Assembly: GCA_903848955.1 (NCBI GenBank)
Contig: CAINHS010000015.1
Location: forward strand, 61,526-125,525
Source: an uncultured beta proteobacterium
GTDB lineage: Bacteria > Pseudomonadota > Gammaproteobacteria > Burkholderiales > Rhodocyclaceae
Direction: 5' to 3'
DNA length: 64,000 bases
The notes under the pieces are model-generated. The model saw only the letters and a program-made list of their open reading frames with translations. It had not been told where the DNA came from and did no database searches. Every line of letters begins with the position of its first letter. The stretch's first letter is position 1. Made by a program: the position numbers and the translations under genes. Below are positions 50,705 through 60,162 of the stretch, in pieces.

Positions 50705-51958
50705 CTATCTATCAACATCGCCAAGCACCAGGTCGATGGTGCCGATGACGGCACTCGCATCGGCCAGCATATGGCCCCTCACCAATTCATCAACACCAGC
50801 CAGATGCGGAATGCCTGCGGTGTGCAGCCTGATCCGGTAGGGCTTGTTGGCGCCGTCCGATACCGCCCACACCGCCATCTCGCCCTTGGGATGCTCGATC
50901 GCGGCATAGGCTTCGCCCGCCGGTACATGCATGCCTTCGGAAAACAGCTTGAAATGGTGAATCAGTTCTTCCATGCTGCCCTTCATCTTCTCCCGCGGTG
51001 GCGGTGCCACCTTGTGGTCATCGGTGATGACGGGACCGGGATTCTTGCGCAGCCACTCGATGCACTGGCGGACGATGCGGTTGGCCTGGAGCATTTCTTC
51101 CATGCGCACCAGATAGCGGTCATAGCAGTCGCCATTGACGCCCACCGGAATATCGAAGTCCATGCGGTCATAAACCTCATAGGGCTGCTTCTTGCGCAGA
51201 TCCCATTCGACACCCGAACCGCGCAACATCGGTCCGCTGAAGCCCTTCGCCATGGCACGCTCCGGGCTGATGACGCCGACGCCGACGGTGCGCTGCTTCC
51301 AGATCCGGTTGTCGGTCAGCAGGGTATGGTATTCACCTACATAGATCGGGAAGCGCCTGGTGAAATCTTCGACGAAGTCGAGCAGCGAACCGCTGCGTGC
51401 CTCGTTCAATTCCTTCACGGTCTGCGCGTTCTTGAACTTGTTTTCCTTGTACTTCGGCATCTGGTCCGGCAGGTCGCGATAGACGCCGCCCGGACGGTAG
51501 TAGGCGCCGTGCATGCGGATGCCGGTCAGCGCCTCAAGGATGTCGAAAATATCCTCGCGCTCGCGGAAAGTGTAAAGCACCATGCCCATGGCGCCGATAT
51601 CGAGGGCGTGGGTGCCGATGCTGAGAAGGTGATTGAGGATGCGCGTCAGTTCATCGACCATGACGCGTATGTACTGGCCCCGGATCGGCACAGCGACGCC
51701 CAGCAGACGTTCCACCGCCAGGCAGTAGGCGTGCTCGCTGGGAATCATCGAGGTGTAGTCGAGACGATCCAGAAACGGCAGGGTCTGCAGCCAGGTCCTT
51801 GATTCCGTCAGTTTCTCGGTGCCGCGATGCAGCAGGCCGATGTGCGGATCGGCGCGCACGATGACTTCGCCTTCCAGTTCCAGCACCAGTCGCAATACGC
51901 CGTGGGCCGCCGGATGCTGCGGACCGAAATTGAGGGTGTAATTCTTGACGTCAGCCAC
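50705..51958 (-). CDS. nuoD: NADH-quinone oxidoreductase subunit D
   Basis: A 417-residue subunit that forms the quinone headgroup pocket. It opens [20 protein letters not shown], includes [12 protein letters not shown] and ends DLVLGDVDR. The start is GTG at 51958, supported by AAAGGTGG 5 bases upstream and by the usual 417-residue length. It overlaps the nuoC stop by 8 bases. NuoC and NuoD are separate genes here, unlike the fusion in E. coli. Confidence 0.95.
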   Translation of the reverse strand: MADVKNYTLNFGPQHPAAHGVLRLVLELEGEVIVRADPHIGLLHRGTEKLTESRTWLQTLPFLDRLDYTSMIPSEHAYCLAVERLLGVAVPIRGQYIRVMVDELTRILNHLLSIGTHALDIGAMGMVLYTFREREDIFDILEALTGIRMHGAYYRPGGVYRDLPDQMPKYKENKFKNAQTVKELNEARSGSLLDFVEDFTRRFPIYVGEYHTLLTDNRIWKQRTVGVGVISPERAMAKGFSGPMLRGSGVEWDLRKKQPYEVYDRMDFDIPVGVNGDCYDRYLVRMEEMLQANRIVRQCIEWLRKNPGPVITDDHKVAPPPREKMKGSMEELIHHFKLFSEGMHVPAGEAYAAIEHPKGEMAVWAVSDGANKPYRIRLHTAGIPHLAGVDELVRGHMLADASAVIGTIDLVLGDVDR

Positions 51959-52553
51959 GGCCGCCACCTTTTGCATAGGTTTCTTCACGCACGATGCGCG
52001 GCGTCACTTCACGTGGCTCGATGGTCACCGGCTGATAGACCACGCGCTGCTGCTCGGGGTCGTAACGCATTTCGACATAACCGGAAAGCGGAAAGTCCTT
52101 GCGATAGGGATGTCCGACAAAACCATAGTCGGTCAAAATGCGGCGCAGATCGACATGACCTTCGAAGTGGATACCAAACATGTCGAAGGCTTCACGCTCG
52201 TACCAGTTGGCGCTGTTCCATATGTCCATGACGGACGACACCACGGGAAACTTGTCGTCCTCGGCAAACACCTTGACCGTCAAACGCCAGTTATGGGTGA
52301 TCGAAAGCAACTGGCTGACAGCGGCAAAGCGCTTGCCCTGATAACCGGTAAATTCGGAGTAATCGATACCGCCGAGATCCATCAGTTGCTCGAAGCGCAG
52401 CGCCGGATCATCGCGCAAACGAAGCGCTACCTCAAGATAGTTCTGCTCCGGCACCACGATGGTGACCTGGCCGAGCAACAGGGCCGGGGCACCGATACGA
52501 TCACCGAAAGTCTCCTTCAGCTGTCGTATAAGGCGGTCCAGTTTTGCGCTCAT
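51951..52553 (-). CDS. nuoC: NADH-quinone oxidoreductase subunit C
   Basis: A 200-residue peripheral-arm subunit of the 30-kDa family. The signature region is [22 protein letters not shown] near residue 121, followed by [20 protein letters not shown]. Its last bases overlap the GTG start of nuoD and contain that gene's Shine-Dalgarno. Confidence 0.97.
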   Translation of the reverse strand: MSAKLDRLIRQLKETFGDRIGAPALLLGQVTIVVPEQNYLEVALRLRDDPALRFEQLMDLGGIDYSEFTGYQGKRFAAVSQLLSITHNWRLTVKVFAEDDKFPVVSSVMDIWNSANWYEREAFDMFGIHFEGHVDLRRILTDYGFVGHPYRKDFPLSGYVEMRYDPEQQRVVYQPVTIEPREVTPRIVREETYAKGGGRG

Positions 52554-52571
52554 GTGATAGGCCTGTAAGGA

Positions 52572-53048
52572 TCAGCGGGCGATGGTGGAAGTGCGCCGGA
52601 TCTTGCTCTGCAACTGGATCAGGCCGTACAGCAGCGCCTCCGCCGTCGGCGGACAGCCCGGTACGTAGACATCGACGGGCACAATGCGGTCCACGCCGCG
52701 CACCACTGAATACGAGTAGTGATAGTAGCCGCCGCCATTGGCGCAGGAACCCATGGACAGAACCCAACGCGGGTCGGGCATCTGGTCGTAGACCTTGCGC
52801 AAGGCCGGCGCCATCTTGTTGGTCAGCGTACCGGCGACAATCATGATGTCCGAATGGCGCGGACTCGGCCGGAACATGATGCCGAACCGGTCAAGGTCGT
52901 AGCGCGAGCAGCCGGTGTGAATCATTTCGATGGCGCAACAGGCCAGACCGAATGTCGCCGGCCACATCGAACCGGTACGCGTCCAGTTGATGATCTTGTC
53001 CAGCGACGTGGTGACGAAGCCTTCCTGCAGAATGCCTTCGATGCTCAT
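52572..53048 (-). CDS. nuoB: NADH-quinone oxidoreductase subunit B
   Basis: A 158-residue subunit carrying cluster N2. Ligand cysteines lie in [11 protein letters not shown] near residue 35, in [19 protein letters not shown] near 99 and in [17 protein letters not shown] near 130. The start at 53048 ([11 protein letters not shown]) is the family N-terminus; the upstream open frame overlaps nuoA. Confidence 0.97.
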   Translation of the reverse strand: MSIEGILQEGFVTTSLDKIINWTRTGSMWPATFGLACCAIEMIHTGCSRYDLDRFGIMFRPSPRHSDIMIVAGTLTNKMAPALRKVYDQMPDPRWVLSMGSCANGGGYYHYSYSVVRGVDRIVPVDVYVPGCPPTAEALLYGLIQLQSKIRRTSTIAR

Positions 53049-53070
53049 GCGCTGTAGTCCTTGATCATCT

Positions 53071-53445
53071 TCAGTCCCAATCCAGCGCACCCTTGGCCCA
53101 CGCATAAGCGTAGCCAACGATGAGGATGCCGAGAAACACGAACATTTCGACGAAACCGAACATCTTCACTGCCTCGGTATTGACGATCTCCTTGAAGATC
53201 GAGGCCCAGGGAAAAAGGAAGGCGATTTCGAGATCGAACAGGATGAAGAGAATGGCAATCAGGTAATAGCGCACGTCGAATTTCATGCGCGCATCTTCGA
53301 AGGGAGCAAAGCCGCATTCGAAGGCGGACAACTTTTCGCTGTTGGGATTATTGGGCCCTATTAACCAACCCAGAAGGATCGGAACACAGCCGAAGACGAG
53401 GCCAACTGCAACGAAGACGAGTATCGGGAAGTAATTATCCAGCAT
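53071..53445 (-). CDS. nuoA: NADH-quinone oxidoreductase subunit A
   Basis: A 124-residue three-helix membrane subunit. The conserved loop [20 protein letters not shown] lies near residue 40, followed by [16 protein letters not shown]. It is the first gene of the nuo operon. The 161-base gap to the tRNA gene (53446-53606) should hold the promoter; on the minus strand it is rich in CACAGAAG/CAAAGCAG-type units, like one arm of the long dsr hairpins, and no clear promoter hexamers are seen. Confidence 0.97.
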   Translation of the reverse strand: MLDNYFPILVFVAVGLVFGCVPILLGWLIGPNNPNSEKLSAFECGFAPFEDARMKFDVRYYLIAILFILFDLEIAFLFPWASIFKEIVNTEAVKMFGFVEMFVFLGILIVGYAYAWAKGALDWD

Positions 53446-53606
53446 TTTGGTGGCAAGCCACTTTATTACTCATTATTGTCGGCCGGTCAGCCCGCGTTGT
53501 ACTGCAGGAAATCCGGCGCTCGACTACTGTGCTGCTTTGCTTCTGTGCGTCTGTTCTTCTGTGTTGCCGTACTGCTTTGTTGCCGCTGTACCAATACCAT
53601 ATTCCT

Positions 53607-53691
53607 TGGTGCCGACGGTGAGACTCGAACTCACACAGCTTTCGCCACTACCCCCTCAAGATAGCGTGTCTACCAATTTCACCACGTCGGC
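53607..53691 (-). tRNA. tRNA-Leu (anticodon GAG)
   Basis: An 85-nt tRNA on the minus strand. The acceptor stem GCCGACG/CGTCGGC, D arm with TGGTAGACAC, anticodon stem CTATC/GGTAG around loop TTGAGGG, a variable arm of class II type, T arm with GTTCGAGTC and an encoded CCA end are all visible. It closely resembles E. coli tRNA-Leu(GAG) and lies between secG and nuoA, as in many proteobacteria. Confidence 0.97.
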
Positions 53692-53717
53692 TTTGCGCTG
53701 CTTAACGAGTGGCGCGA

Positions 53718-53723
53718 ATTATA
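53718..53723 (-). promoter_or_regulatory. Candidate -10 box of tRNA-Leu
   Basis: TATAAT on the minus strand, in a short AT-rich stretch 26 bases before the mature tRNA 5' end. A matching -35 hexamer is not convincing. It would place the transcript start about 20 bases upstream of the tRNA. Confidence 0.4.
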
Positions 53724-53794
53724 TATCACGCTGTTCACTCTCTGATGCGCAGCACCAAAATTTTTTAACGCGCCGGGACTTCATCCCCCGCCAT

Positions 53795-54145
53795 TTATTT
53801 CGGAATGTCCTTGGCCCGCGAATCCGGCACTGCCGGCTGCGGCGCAGGAACAGCGGGGGTCGTCTGCGCCGGCGCCGAATCCATCACGCTGCCTGAAACT
53901 CGCGGACGTGATGTCGCAATGTAGGAAAGTCCAAGACTGGTCAGAAAGAAAACTGCGGCGAGTCCTGCCGTCAAGCGCGACAGAAAATTGGCGGAACCCG
54001 TGGCACCGAACAGGCTGCCCGACGCGCCGCTGCCGAAAGCCGCGCCCATGTCCGCACCCTTGCCATGCTGGAGCAGCACCAGGCCGATGACGCCGAGACC
54101 GGCGATGATATGCACGGTCAAGATAATGCTATGCAATAAATCCAT
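53795..54145 (-). CDS. secG: Preprotein translocase subunit SecG
   Basis: A 116-residue SecYEG component with two membrane helices (IILTVHIIAGLGVIGLVLLQ and SRLTAGLAAVFFLTSLGLSYIA) separated by the conserved GADMGAAFGSGASGSLFGATG. The Pro/Ala-rich C-terminal tail is common in betaproteobacteria. It lies 21 bases after tpiA and before the tRNA gene. Confidence 0.96.
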   Translation of the reverse strand: MDLLHSIILTVHIIAGLGVIGLVLLQHGKGADMGAAFGSGASGSLFGATGSANFLSRLTAGLAAVFFLTSLGLSYIATSRPRVSGSVMDSAPAQTTPAVPAPQPAVPDSRAKDIPK

Positions 54146-54166
54146 GAAAACCTCGTGAAATTATGT

Positions 54167-54913
54167 TCAGGCAGCGGCGCTGCAAATGGCGAGAAAATCC
54201 GCCGCCACAAGTGAAGCGCCGCCGATGAGTCCGCCATCGATGTCGGCTTGACCGAAAAGCTCGGCCGCGTTGTTGGCCTTGACGCTGCCGCCATAAAGAA
54301 TGCGCAGCCCGGCGGCAATATCGCCACCGGCACGCGCGAAACGGGCACGGATCAGGGCATGTACTTCCTGCGCCTGCAGCGGTGATGCGGTACGTCCGGT
54401 GCCGATCGCCCACACCGGCTCGTAGGCGACCACGGCATCTGCGAAGGCGGCAATGCCTGCTTTCGCCAGAACCGCATCGATCTGCCGCGTCACCACCTCG
54501 GCGGTAACACCGGTCTCGCGCTCGGCGAGCGATTCGCCGACGCACAGCACCGGCGTCACGCCGGCCTTCTGCGCCGCGACAAACTTGGCGGCAACCACGG
54601 CATCTGTGTCGCCGAAAAAGGAACGCCGTTCGGAATGGCCCACCAGGGCATAACGGCAATCGAAATCTGCCAGCATCGCGCCGCTGACTTCTCCCGTCCA
54701 GGCGCCCTGCGCATGCTCGGAGACATCCTGCGCACCCCAGGCAACGGCACCGCCGGCAAGCACCGAGCGGGCTTGCGCCAGATACGGATAAGGCACGCAC
54801 AGAGCCACTTCGGCTCGCCCCCGGGCGCCGTCGCGCACGGCGTGCAGCAACCCCAGGTTGGTAGCGAGGCTGCCATGCATTTTCCAGTTTCCGGCAACAA
54901 GTTTGGCGCGCAT
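54167..54913 (-). CDS. tpiA: Triosephosphate isomerase
   Basis: A 248-residue glycolytic enzyme interconverting dihydroxyacetone phosphate and glyceraldehyde 3-phosphate. The catalytic lysine is in LVAGNWKMHGS near residue 10, histidine in YALVGHSERRSFFGD near 93, glutamate in VVAYEPVWAIGTG near 165 and the phosphate loop in ILYGGSVKANNAAE. The gene is divergent from frdA across 208 bases that include an FNR-like box. Confidence 0.97.
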   Translation of the reverse strand: MRAKLVAGNWKMHGSLATNLGLLHAVRDGARGRAEVALCVPYPYLAQARSVLAGGAVAWGAQDVSEHAQGAWTGEVSGAMLADFDCRYALVGHSERRSFFGDTDAVVAAKFVAAQKAGVTPVLCVGESLAERETGVTAEVVTRQIDAVLAKAGIAAFADAVVAYEPVWAIGTGRTASPLQAQEVHALIRARFARAGGDIAAGLRILYGGSVKANNAAELFGQADIDGGLIGGASLVAADFLAICSAAA

Positions 54914-55041
54914 GGTGGTACAGGGGCATCTACAGGAAGGGCAGGATTATAACGACTGCGCCAGGCAAACGCCAGACTGAAAGCCACGGCAGTTTGCTGC
55001 GCGACTGATCGGGCCGCTTTCCGGTTTCGCCCTGCCGACAT

Positions 55042-55055
55042 TTGACAAAGATCAA
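55042..55055 (+). promoter_or_regulatory. FNR/Anr-like box upstream of frdABCD
   Basis: TTGAC-AAAG-ATCAA differs from the FNR consensus TTGAT-N4-ATCAA at one base. Its centre lies 41-42 bases before position 55090, and a weak -10 candidate, GACAAT, is at 55077-55082. This is the geometry of a class II FNR-activated promoter. It implies anaerobic induction of frdABCD, as known in E. coli. The rest of the 208-base gap shows nothing further. Confidence 0.65.
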
Positions 55056-55121
55056 CAAGACTCGCCGCAAAACGTCGACAATGCCCGCCCGAGATCAACG
55101 AACACCTTATGGATGGGCGGA

Positions 55122-56879
55122 ATGGACACGATATCGACTGATGTAGTAATCATTGGGGCTGGGGGAGCGGGTCTGCGTGCCGCCATCGCTCTGGCTGAAA
55201 CGGACCCCACCCTGCGCATTGCGCTGATCTCCAAGGTCTACCCGATGCGCAGCCACACCTGCGCCGCCGAGGGAGGCGCCGCCGGCGTGATCAAGTCGGA
55301 CGACAGTTTCGACCTCCACTTCGACGACACGGTGGGTGGCGGCGACTGGCTCTCCGATCAGGACTGCGTCGAGTACTTCATCCACGAAGCTCCCAAGGAA
55401 CTGCTGCAACTGGAACACTGGGGCTGCCCATGGAACCGCGAAGCGGACGGGTCGGTTGCGGTCAGGCCGTTCGGCGGCATGAAGAAAAAACGCACCTGGT
55501 TCGCCGCCGACAAGTCCGGCTTCCACATTCTGCACACCCTGTTTCAGACGTCGCTGCAGTTTCCCTCGATCATCCGCTACGACGAATACTATGCACTCGA
55601 CCTGCTGGTCGATGACGGTCGTTGCCAGGGCGTAACTGCACTGGAGATGCGCAGCGGCGAGTTGCGCCAGTTCCATGCCAAGTCGGTAATCATCGCCGGC
55701 GGCGGCGCCGGTCGCATGTTCCCCTTCTCCACCAACGGCGCCATCAAGACCGGCGACGGCATGGCGATGGCCTACCGCGCAGGCGCGCCGTTGAAAGACA
55801 TGGAGTTCGTCCAGTACCACCCGACCGGACTGCCCAACACCGGCAGCCTGCTGACCGAAGCCTGCCGCGGCGAAGGCGGCATTCTGGTCAATAAAAACGG
55901 GCGCCGCTTCCTGCAAGACTACGGCATGGGCCCCGAGACGCCGGTGGGAAAACCGCAGCTCAAGACCATGGAACTTGGCCCGCGCGACCGCGTCAGCCAG
56001 TCCATCTGGCACGAAATTCAAAAAGGCAACGCGGTGTCGACCCCGTGGGGCGAATGCGTCCTGCTCGACATGCGCCATCTCGGCGAGAAGTACATCGACG
56101 AACGCCTGCCCCTGGTGCGCGAGTTGTGCGCGAGTTACCTGCAGGTGGATATCGTCAAGGATCCGGTACCGATCCGCCCCGTGGTGCATTACATGATGGG
56201 CGGCATCTCCACCAACACCAAGGCGGCAACGCCGATACCGGGCCTGTTTGCCGCCGGTGAGTGCGCCTGCGTCAGCCTCAACGGCGCCAACCGGCTGGGA
56301 TCGAATTCACTGGTGGAACTGCTGGTGTTCGGTCGCCGCGCCGCCCTGTCTGCCATCGAACATATGCAGGGCCTGCCGGCCGCAAACACGGCGGCACTGA
56401 ATGCACGGGCCGAACAAACCCAGGTGCGCATCCGCGAACTGTTTTCGCGCACCGGCGGCACCGAATCGATGTCCGGCCTGCGCAAGGAAATGATGGACAC
56501 GATGGAGAAGAATGCCGGCATCTATCGCACCGAAGAAGGCCTGCAGGAAGGCGTCAGCAAGATCCACGAACTGCGCCAGCGCTACGGCAAGGTCATCCTC
56601 ACCGACAAGAGCAATGTCTTCAACACCGACCTGTTCCAGATGCTCGAACTCGGCTCCATGCTCGATTGCGCTGAAGCAGTCATCGTCGGCGCACTGGCTC
56701 GCAAGGAATCGCGCGGCGCTCACCAGCGGCTCGATTATGTCGATCGCGACGACAAGAAATTCCTGTGCCACACGATGGTCCACTATCAGGGCCTGGACGT
56801 TCCACGCGTCGACTACCTTGACGTGGTGATCACCAAGTCGCCGCCCGGTGTGCGCGACTACTCGGGAGACCACAAATGA
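55122..56879 (+). CDS. frdA: Fumarate reductase flavoprotein subunit
   Basis: A 585-residue FAD-containing catalytic subunit reducing fumarate to succinate. It shows the FAD motif VVIIGAGGAGLRAAIALAE, the covalent-FAD histidine in PMRSHTCAAEGG near residue 45, and active-site segments EFVQYHPTGLPNTG, TEACRGEGGILVN and the arginine region GANRLGSNSLVELLVFGR. Sequence and partners match E. coli FrdA rather than SdhA. The start at 55122 aligns with E. coli; an in-frame ATG lies at 55113. It overlaps frdB by 4 bases and lies behind an FNR-like box. Confidence 0.94.
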   Translation: MDTISTDVVIIGAGGAGLRAAIALAETDPTLRIALISKVYPMRSHTCAAEGGAAGVIKSDDSFDLHFDDTVGGGDWLSDQDCVEYFIHEAPKELLQLEHWGCPWNREADGSVAVRPFGGMKKKRTWFAADKSGFHILHTLFQTSLQFPSIIRYDEYYALDLLVDDGRCQGVTALEMRSGELRQFHAKSVIIAGGGAGRMFPFSTNGAIKTGDGMAMAYRAGAPLKDMEFVQYHPTGLPNTGSLLTEACRGEGGILVNKNGRRFLQDYGMGPETPVGKPQLKTMELGPRDRVSQSIWHEIQKGNAVSTPWGECVLLDMRHLGEKYIDERLPLVRELCASYLQVDIVKDPVPIRPVVHYMMGGISTNTKAATPIPGLFAAGECACVSLNGANRLGSNSLVELLVFGRRAALSAIEHMQGLPAANTAALNARAEQTQVRIRELFSRTGGTESMSGLRKEMMDTMEKNAGIYRTEEGLQEGVSKIHELRQRYGKVILTDKSNVFNTDLFQMLELGSMLDCAEAVIVGALARKESRGAHQRLDYVDRDDKKFLCHTMVHYQGLDVPRVDYLDVVITKSPPGVRDYSGDHK

Positions 56880-57673
56880 CACAATTGAAACAGATCCGGG
56901 TCCAGTTGGAAGTCCTGCGCTACAACCCGGACACCGACACCGAAGCCCACTTCCAGCACTATGATCTGACCTGCCCGGAAGAATGGGTGGTACTCGACGC
57001 CCTGAACAAGGTCAAGGCAGACATCGATCCGACGCTCAACTTCCGCTGGTCCTGCCACATGGCCGTCTGCGGCAGTTGCGGCATGATGATCAACGGCGAG
57101 CCCAAGCTGTCCTGTCATTCCTTCGTGCGTGATTACGAAGGAACCGTGATCCGCGTCGAACCGCTGGCACACTTCCCGATCGAGCGCGATCTGGTGACGG
57201 CGCCTGACGACTTCATGGAAAAGCTCAAGCGCGTCAAGCCCTACATCATCCGCAAAGACAAGAAGCCGATCAGCGAGGGCGAATACAAGCAGACACCGGC
57301 GCAGCTGATGAAGTTCCGCCAGTACTCGATGTGCATCAACTGCATGCTGTGCTACGCCGCCTGTCCCGAGTACGGACTGACGCCGGACTTCATCGGCCCC
57401 GCCGCCCTGACCATGGCCCACCGCTACAATCAGGATTCACGCGATTGCGGTCGTGCCGAGCGTCAGGAAGTGGTCGCCACGCATGAAGGCGTCTGGGAAT
57501 GCACCTTTGTCGGTGCCTGTTCCGAAGTCTGTCCGGCCCACGTCGATCCGGCGAGCGCCCTGCAGCAGATGAAAATTACCAGTTCGATCGACTGGATCGT
57601 CGAGCACCTGATTCCGGGAGGGAAGTCCGCAGGGGATACCGTCTCCCGCGAGAAAGCAGGAGACATAAAATGA
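56876..57673 (+). CDS. frdB: Fumarate reductase iron-sulfur subunit
   Basis: A 265-residue subunit with a [2Fe-2S] motif (CHMAVCGSCGMMINGEPKLSC, residues about 61-81), a [4Fe-4S] motif (CINCMLCYAACPEYG near 152) and a [3Fe-4S] motif (CTFVGACSEVCPAHVDP near 207). It conducts electrons from the membrane quinol to FrdA. The C-terminus is about 20 residues longer than in E. coli. Both ends overlap neighbouring genes by 4 bases. Confidence 0.95.
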   Translation: MTQLKQIRVQLEVLRYNPDTDTEAHFQHYDLTCPEEWVVLDALNKVKADIDPTLNFRWSCHMAVCGSCGMMINGEPKLSCHSFVRDYEGTVIRVEPLAHFPIERDLVTAPDDFMEKLKRVKPYIIRKDKKPISEGEYKQTPAQLMKFRQYSMCINCMLCYAACPEYGLTPDFIGPAALTMAHRYNQDSRDCGRAERQEVVATHEGVWECTFVGACSEVCPAHVDPASALQQMKITSSIDWIVEHLIPGGKSAGDTVSREKAGDIK

Positions 57674-58062
57674 GCCGCAACCCCTTAGTTCGCCCAGTAC
57701 CGCCGACCTCCTGGTTCTTCCGCCATCCGCGCTACCTGCGCTACATGTCGCGCGAGATCACCTGTATCTTTATCGGCGCCTATTGCGTCCTCCTCGTAGT
57801 CGGCCTGCAGCGCCTCGCCGCGGGTCCCGTCGCCTGGGAAAGCTTCCTGCTGGGATTGAGAAGCGCGGATTCCATCGTGTTTCATATCCTGGCCCTGGCC
57901 GCAGCGGTTTATCACGCCGCCACATGGTTCAACGCCACGCACAAAGCCATGCCGGTGCAGATCGGCGAGGATTTCGTGCCTCCCAATGTGATTTCCGGCG
58001 CGCACTATGTTGTATGGGTAGTGCTGTCTGTTGCCGTCCTCTTTCTTGCGGGAGTGTTCTGA
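57670..58062 (+). CDS. frdC: Fumarate reductase membrane anchor subunit C
   Basis: A 130-residue anchor with three membrane helices (ITCIFIGAYCVLLVVGLQRL; SIVFHILALAAAVYHAATWF; ISGAHYVVWVVLSVAVLFLAG). It begins RNPLVRPVPPTSWFFRHPRYLRYM, similar to E. coli FrdC. With FrdD it forms the quinol site without the haem of SdhCD-type enzymes. The ATG at 57670 overlaps the frdB stop. Confidence 0.92.
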   Translation: MSRNPLVRPVPPTSWFFRHPRYLRYMSREITCIFIGAYCVLLVVGLQRLAAGPVAWESFLLGLRSADSIVFHILALAAAVYHAATWFNATHKAMPVQIGEDFVPPNVISGAHYVVWVVLSVAVLFLAGVF

Positions 58063-58064
58063 AC

Positions 58065-58406
58065 ATGGCCAAGTCACATAAACCTGTCGTCTGGTTCCCC
58101 TTCGCCGCGGGAGGCACCGTCATCGCCTTCTTCATTCCGGTGATCGTCCTGCTGACCTTCATGGCCGCACTGGGCCATGTGCCGGCCGGCCTGAGCTACG
58201 AAAAGATGCACGCCTTCGCCGGCAGCGGCCTCGGCAAGCTGATCATTTTCGGCGTCGTAGCCTTGTCGCTGTGGAGCTCGGCACATCGCCTGCGCTGCAC
58301 CTTCTACGATTTCGGCGTGCGCGCCGATACGCTGGTCGCCACTATCTTGTATATTGCGGCAATAGCGGCCAGCCTCTTGTCTGCGGCGTACCTGCTGCAA
58401 ATATAG
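58065..58406 (+). CDS. frdD: Fumarate reductase membrane anchor subunit D
   Basis: A 113-residue anchor with three helices (FAAGGTVIAFFIPVIVLLTFMAAL; LGKLIIFGVVALSLWSSAHRLR; TLVATILYIAAIAASLLSAAYLL). SSAHRLRCTFYDFGVR corresponds to the conserved histidine region of FrdD. The start at 58065 lies 2 bases after the frdC stop. A UbiE-like methyltransferase follows after 48 bases. Confidence 0.92.
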   Translation: MAKSHKPVVWFPFAAGGTVIAFFIPVIVLLTFMAALGHVPAGLSYEKMHAFAGSGLGKLIIFGVVALSLWSSAHRLRCTFYDFGVRADTLVATILYIAAIAASLLSAAYLLQI

Positions 58407-58454
58407 TCGGCGCCAGACCGGGACGACCCGAATTCAACCGAGGAAATAACGACA

Positions 58455-59216
58455 ATGGTTCCACCCCCTCTGGCCTCTCGCGAGGCGGTACGCGAAGAAC
58501 GTTTCAGCGATGTCTGGAGCAAGGATCTCAACGACGTCTTCGCCGATGTCGCGCCTTACTACGACCGCGCCAACAACATCGCCGCCCTCGGGCAATTCGG
58601 CAACTTCCTGCGGCGCTTCATGCAACTGGTGGATTTGCAGCCGCAGCAGAAGGTACTCGATGTCTGCGCCGGCACCAACGCCATCGGCATCGCCCTGCTC
58701 AAGCGCGAGCCGACGCTGGACGTGCATGCCATGGACCGCAGCGTCGCCATGCAGACCGTGGGCCAGCAGCGCGCCGCGGCGCAGGGCTTCAAGATCAAGA
58801 GCACCATCGGCGATGTGCACAAGCTGCCCTTCCCCGATAATCATTTCGACGTCGTCACGCTGCAGTTCGCCTCGCGCCATCTGCGGGTACGCGAAGTGTT
58901 CACCGAAATCCTGCGCGTCCTAAAGCCCGGCGGTCACTTCCACCATTCCGACATGCTGCGCCCGCGCAACGTGATCGTTAAGAATCTGTATTACACCTAC
59001 CTGCGAACCTGCCTCCACCTCACCGGCCTGATCGTCGGCAGCGGCCCGGCGGCAGTCAAGGCCAAGCAGTACTTCATCGATGCGCTGGAACTGTTCTACA
59101 CCGCCGAAGAGCTTTCGATCATGCTGCGCGAACTGGGCTATGTCGAGGTAACCGTGGACAAGGTGTTTCACGGCATGCTCGGCTTCCACCGTGCGGTCAA
59201 GCCACAGCCCGCCTGA
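58455..59216 (+). CDS. UbiE/MenG-like SAM-dependent methyltransferase
   Basis: A 253-residue class I methyltransferase related to UbiE, which methylates ubiquinone and menaquinone precursors. Motif I reads VLDVCAGTNAIGIALL (GTN in place of GTG), followed by LPFPDNHFDVVTLQFASRHL and EILRVLKPGGHFHHSDMLRP, where UbiE has an EFSKP-like element. These changes suggest a specialised enzyme, perhaps for a low-potential quinone used by the neighbouring fumarate reductase (menaquinone or rhodoquinone type). GAGGAAAT before the ATG supports the start. The operon position is suggestive but the substrate is inferred. Confidence 0.8.
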   Translation: MVPPPLASREAVREERFSDVWSKDLNDVFADVAPYYDRANNIAALGQFGNFLRRFMQLVDLQPQQKVLDVCAGTNAIGIALLKREPTLDVHAMDRSVAMQTVGQQRAAAQGFKIKSTIGDVHKLPFPDNHFDVVTLQFASRHLRVREVFTEILRVLKPGGHFHHSDMLRPRNVIVKNLYYTYLRTCLHLTGLIVGSGPAAVKAKQYFIDALELFYTAEELSIMLRELGYVEVTVDKVFHGMLGFHRAVKPQPA

Positions 59217-59240
59217 CGGCGCAAGCAAGACGCAAGCGAC

Positions 59241-60059
59241 GTGAAGCGGGGGGCGCGCTCACTCGCCAGACTCAACGGCCGGATTCTCCGTATCTTCAGC
59301 CAGCGCACCACCACTGCGCTGCGCGCCGCCCTGCCCCTGCGCCTGGCATTGCCGCATCTGGAACCGATCCTGGCGCTCAATGTCACCAAGGAAGCGAGCA
59401 AGGACACCCTGGTGATCCTCCGCGCCTGCGAACTGGCCGCGGAACTCCCCGCTGACTGGAGCCTGATCCAGCCGCAACTGCTGCAGGCGACCAAGGAAAT
59501 CGACCGCATGTTTCTCGCCCGCGTCGGCAAGTTCCCGGTCGGCATCGTGATCCGCTACGAGGAGATCGCGCCGATCCGCGCCCGGCGCATGAAACTGCTG
59601 TACGACGCCGCGCAGAAAATTCTGACGCCGCGCGACAGCAAGCCGCGCTTGCGCGGCGCCATGCATACGACATTCACGCGTGACGAATTCACGCAACTTC
59701 TGTACGAACTGTTCCGGCTGTATGCCGATGAAACCCGCTCCCTCAGCCGTTCGGTGCGCCTGCCGGGACTGCTGGTCCCCCTGCGCGAACGCATCGCCCA
59801 GGAACTGTTCAACGTCATGCTGCGGGTGGCGCGGCCACTCGCATCGGAAATTGCCGCAATGGCGTACCGCCCTCCGCCACCCGGGCCCAGGCACCATGCG
59901 AGCGAGTTCAGCGTCCGACCCGCTCCCCGTTGCGGCGAGGTATCAGGCGTGGGCGATCGGGTCACGGATATCGCGGCCGGGCCAATCGGCAATGCGCCGG
60001 AGTCCGGATGCCGGCTGGCCGAAGCACACCGTCACGAGACTGCAACAAAAGCGCCATAA
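59241..60059 (+). CDS. Hypothetical protein downstream of the methyltransferase
   Basis: A 272-residue protein that I do not recognise. Residues 1-210 are helical and basic (ARLNGRILRIFSQRTTTALR; IDRMFLARVGKFPVGIVIRY; RDEFTQLLYELFRLYADETR). The last 60 residues are Pro/His/Arg-rich with low complexity and may be an extension gained by loss of an earlier stop. There is no signal peptide or membrane span. The start is GTG at 59241 with only a weak ribosome binding site. It follows the methyltransferase by 24 bases and may share its operon. Confidence 0.6.
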   Translation: MKRGARSLARLNGRILRIFSQRTTTALRAALPLRLALPHLEPILALNVTKEASKDTLVILRACELAAELPADWSLIQPQLLQATKEIDRMFLARVGKFPVGIVIRYEEIAPIRARRMKLLYDAAQKILTPRDSKPRLRGAMHTTFTRDEFTQLLYELFRLYADETRSLSRSVRLPGLLVPLRERIAQELFNVMLRVARPLASEIAAMAYRPPPPGPRHHASEFSVRPAPRCGEVSGVGDRVTDIAAGPIGNAPESGCRLAEAHRHETATKAP

Positions 60060-60162
60060 ATTCTGATTAGCATTGGTCGATCCCGACCGCAGATGGAAGG
60101 CCACGCCGGCAGCGCCGCCCGGTCATGGACAGATGCCGGGCAAACAGCAGGGCCACGAAACA

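Noticed and set aside
55113..58406. Succinate dehydrogenase sdhABCD.
   Set aside because: Gene order A-B-C-D, two small three-helix anchors without haem-type motifs and close match of the flavoprotein to E. coli FrdA indicate fumarate reductase.
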